From positions 124,001-188,000 of the forward strand of contig JARLGX010000015.1 of assembly GCA_031292575.1 (NCBI GenBank): DNA of 64,000 nt. Direction: 5' to 3'. The notes below the pieces were generated by a model, which saw only the letters and a program-made list of their open reading frames with translations, did not search any database and had not been told where the DNA came from. The stretch is from Paludibacter sp. Lineage in GTDB: Bacteria; Bacteroidota; Bacteroidia; Bacteroidales; Paludibacteraceae. The position numbers and the translations under genes were made by a program. Positions 62,896 to 64,000 of the stretch are shown one piece after another (position 1 is the stretch's first letter; each line of letters opens with the position of its first letter).

Positions 62896-64000
62896 TATTT
62901 TTGCCTGTTTATCGCATCAATGCCTGCATTCAGCCAAACTTCTATGTCTTTAGGATATTCCTGATCAACATTGAATTCTTCTGCACTCTTTGTTCCAAGA
63001 CGAACAATAACAGCATCCAATTGCGGTATCACCAAAATATACTGGCCTAACATACCACGAAAATTAATTACTTTTAGTCCCTGATAGTTGAGTAACCAAA
63101 ATTGATAACCATAAAAATTACATGGAATTGGCTCCCTGTAAGTTGTTTCACCCGGACGAAGTCTTCTGGTAAATTTCAGCCAGGTAGCAGGTTTCGTAGC
63201 TTCGCGAATATAATTGGAATCAACTACTTGCGTACTATCCCAAGAACCTTTATTCAATATCAACTGACCTAAGCGGGCAAAATCACGGGCGTTGGTATTA
63301 AAACAGCAATACGCTTTTTCCATACCACTTTTACGGTCAAGCGACCACATTGCATCTTGTTCTGCATGAATTGGTGTCCACAGTTTTTCGGAAGCATAAT
63401 CAGCAATTTTTTTACCGGTAGCTTTTTGCACAATAAATGCCAGCATTTGACTCACCCCACTCTGATAATTAAACCGAACACCGGGCTTCTCAATCAGTTT
63501 TTCAGTCAGAACCAACTTCCAAAGATCATTCCCATAATAAGCCTCCGTAGTCTTAGAGAAAAGCGAGTTATACGATTCATCCCATTCCACACCAGCGCTC
63601 ATAGTCAATAAATCTTTTATTGTCAACGTTTTTCCATCAAAGGAAGTCCATTCGGGCAAAAAATCATGAACAGGCTCAACAACACTCTTGATTTTACCAT
63701 CACTTATTGCACAACCCACCAACAGTGAAATAATACTTTTTGCCATCGAAAATGAGTTACTCAAACTCAACGGCGAATAATTGTGCCAATACTGTTCCAG
63801 AATAATTTTATTATGTTGAACCACCACAAAACCTACTGTACCATATTTTTTAAAATCAGGCGTAAATTCAGGTGAAATTTGATTGGTTTCAACGTTTGGA
63901 GCGAGTTCCCATGGTTGTGGATCTTCCGCTTTCACCACCCGGTTTTCAAAAATTGTATACTGGTCTATTTTAGGCATTAAGTGCATCAATGCCTCACGAA
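62895..64000 (-). CDS. serine hydrolase, beta-lactamase class C fold (partial, 5' end outside window)
   Basis: The frame stays open to the window edge, and no convincing start exists inside it, so the N-terminus, probably a signal peptide, is missing. The nucleophile motif is SMAKSIISLL (Ser and Lys of SxxK, about 80 residues after MPKIDQYTIFENR). The second motif is FNYQSG (YxN replaced by YQS), a common variant. Then come KLWTPIHAEQDAMWSLDR and GYQFWLLNYQG. Members are esterases, peptidases or amidases rather than true beta-lactamases. It converges with the amidotransferase gene across a paired repeat. Confidence 0.9.
   Translation of the reverse strand, partial: REALMHLMPKIDQYTIFENRVVKAEDPQPWELAPNVETNQISPEFTPDFKKYGTVGFVVVQHNKIILEQYWHNYSPLSLSNSFSMAKSIISLLVGCAISDGKIKSVVEPVHDFLPEWTSFDGKTLTIKDLLTMSAGVEWDESYNSLFSKTTEAYYGNDLWKLVLTEKLIEKPGVRFNYQSGVSQMLAFIVQKATGKKIADYASEKLWTPIHAEQDAMWSLDRKSGMEKAYCCFNTNARDFARLGQLILNKGSWDSTQVVDSNYIREATKPATWLKFTRRLRPGETTYREPIPCNFYGYQFWLLNYQGLKVINFRGMLGQYILVIPQLDAVIVRLGTKSAEEFNVDQEYPKDIEVWLNAGIDAINRQK

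Overview
The window reads as a low-GC chromosome segment of a Bacteroidetes bacterium, most likely order Bacteroidales. The reasons are the two TonB-dependent receptors with carboxypeptidase-regulatory N-terminal domains, the short (287-residue) primary sigma factor, families common in that phylum (DUF5686, DUF4861, DUF4932, DUF4197, PepSY-like), and several promoters of the form TTG, about 19 bases, TAnnTTTG. The genus cannot be fixed from sequence alone. No rRNA, tRNA, CRISPR array, transposase or phage gene was recognised.

Layout. 1-5.6 kb: a long AT-rich gap, then an exported PepSY-like protein, a PagL-like outer-membrane deacylase and a DUF5686 protein. 5.7-13.5 kb: an accessory, repeat-rich stretch of small single genes (monooxygenase, nitroreductase, FnIII-like protein, HTH-like protein, DUF559 nuclease, DJ-1/PfpI, DUF4932 protease-like) separated by hairpin repeats. 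13.5-22 kb: a pectate lyase, an internally duplicated membrane protein and two TonB-dependent receptors. 22.3-29.5 kb: a tight five-gene unit of response regulator, histidine kinase, TolC, adaptor and RND pump. 29.7-31.5 kb: Dps and DUF4861. 31.6-41.3 kb: a heavy-metal module with metal-binding proteins, a CusCBA-type efflux system, an unusual CDF-like transporter and YnfA. 41.4-44.4 kb: pirin, PlsC, DUF418. 44.6-49.7 kb: the first three steps of the oxidative TCA branch (aconitase, citrate synthase, NADP isocitrate dehydrogenase). 49.8-59.4 kb: housekeeping genes (primary sigma factor, DegP/HtrA, enolase, MutS2, MazG). 59.6-62.1 kb: a GntR/ABC operon with two tiny membrane proteins. 62.1-64 kb: a glutamine amidotransferase and a serine hydrolase that runs off the window end.

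How it fits together. The two RND systems are separate. The first has its own two-component regulator and no metal-binding domain, and its pump has an Asp-Asp pair in the TM4 region. The second carries heavy-metal binding domains in the adaptor and in a small partner, next to an HMA protein and a Cys-rich exported protein, which suggests copper/silver-type detoxification.

The most distinctive feature is the repeat content. At least five sites carry pairs of inverted CCCCTAAAGGGG-type palindromes (REPIN-like). There are three copies of a 188-base element with imperfect terminal inverted repeats and internal hairpins, a 73-base palindrome pair translated in frame inside mutS2, and a 160-base element at the end of cusA. 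Repeats of different families repeatedly abut or contain stop codons (tolC, cusA, pfpI, mazG, amidotransferase), and one forms the N-terminal codons of the metal-efflux adaptor. No clearly new multi-gene system was found. The best candidates for undescribed biology are these repeat families and the CDF-like protein with DxxxE/CxxxC ligands.
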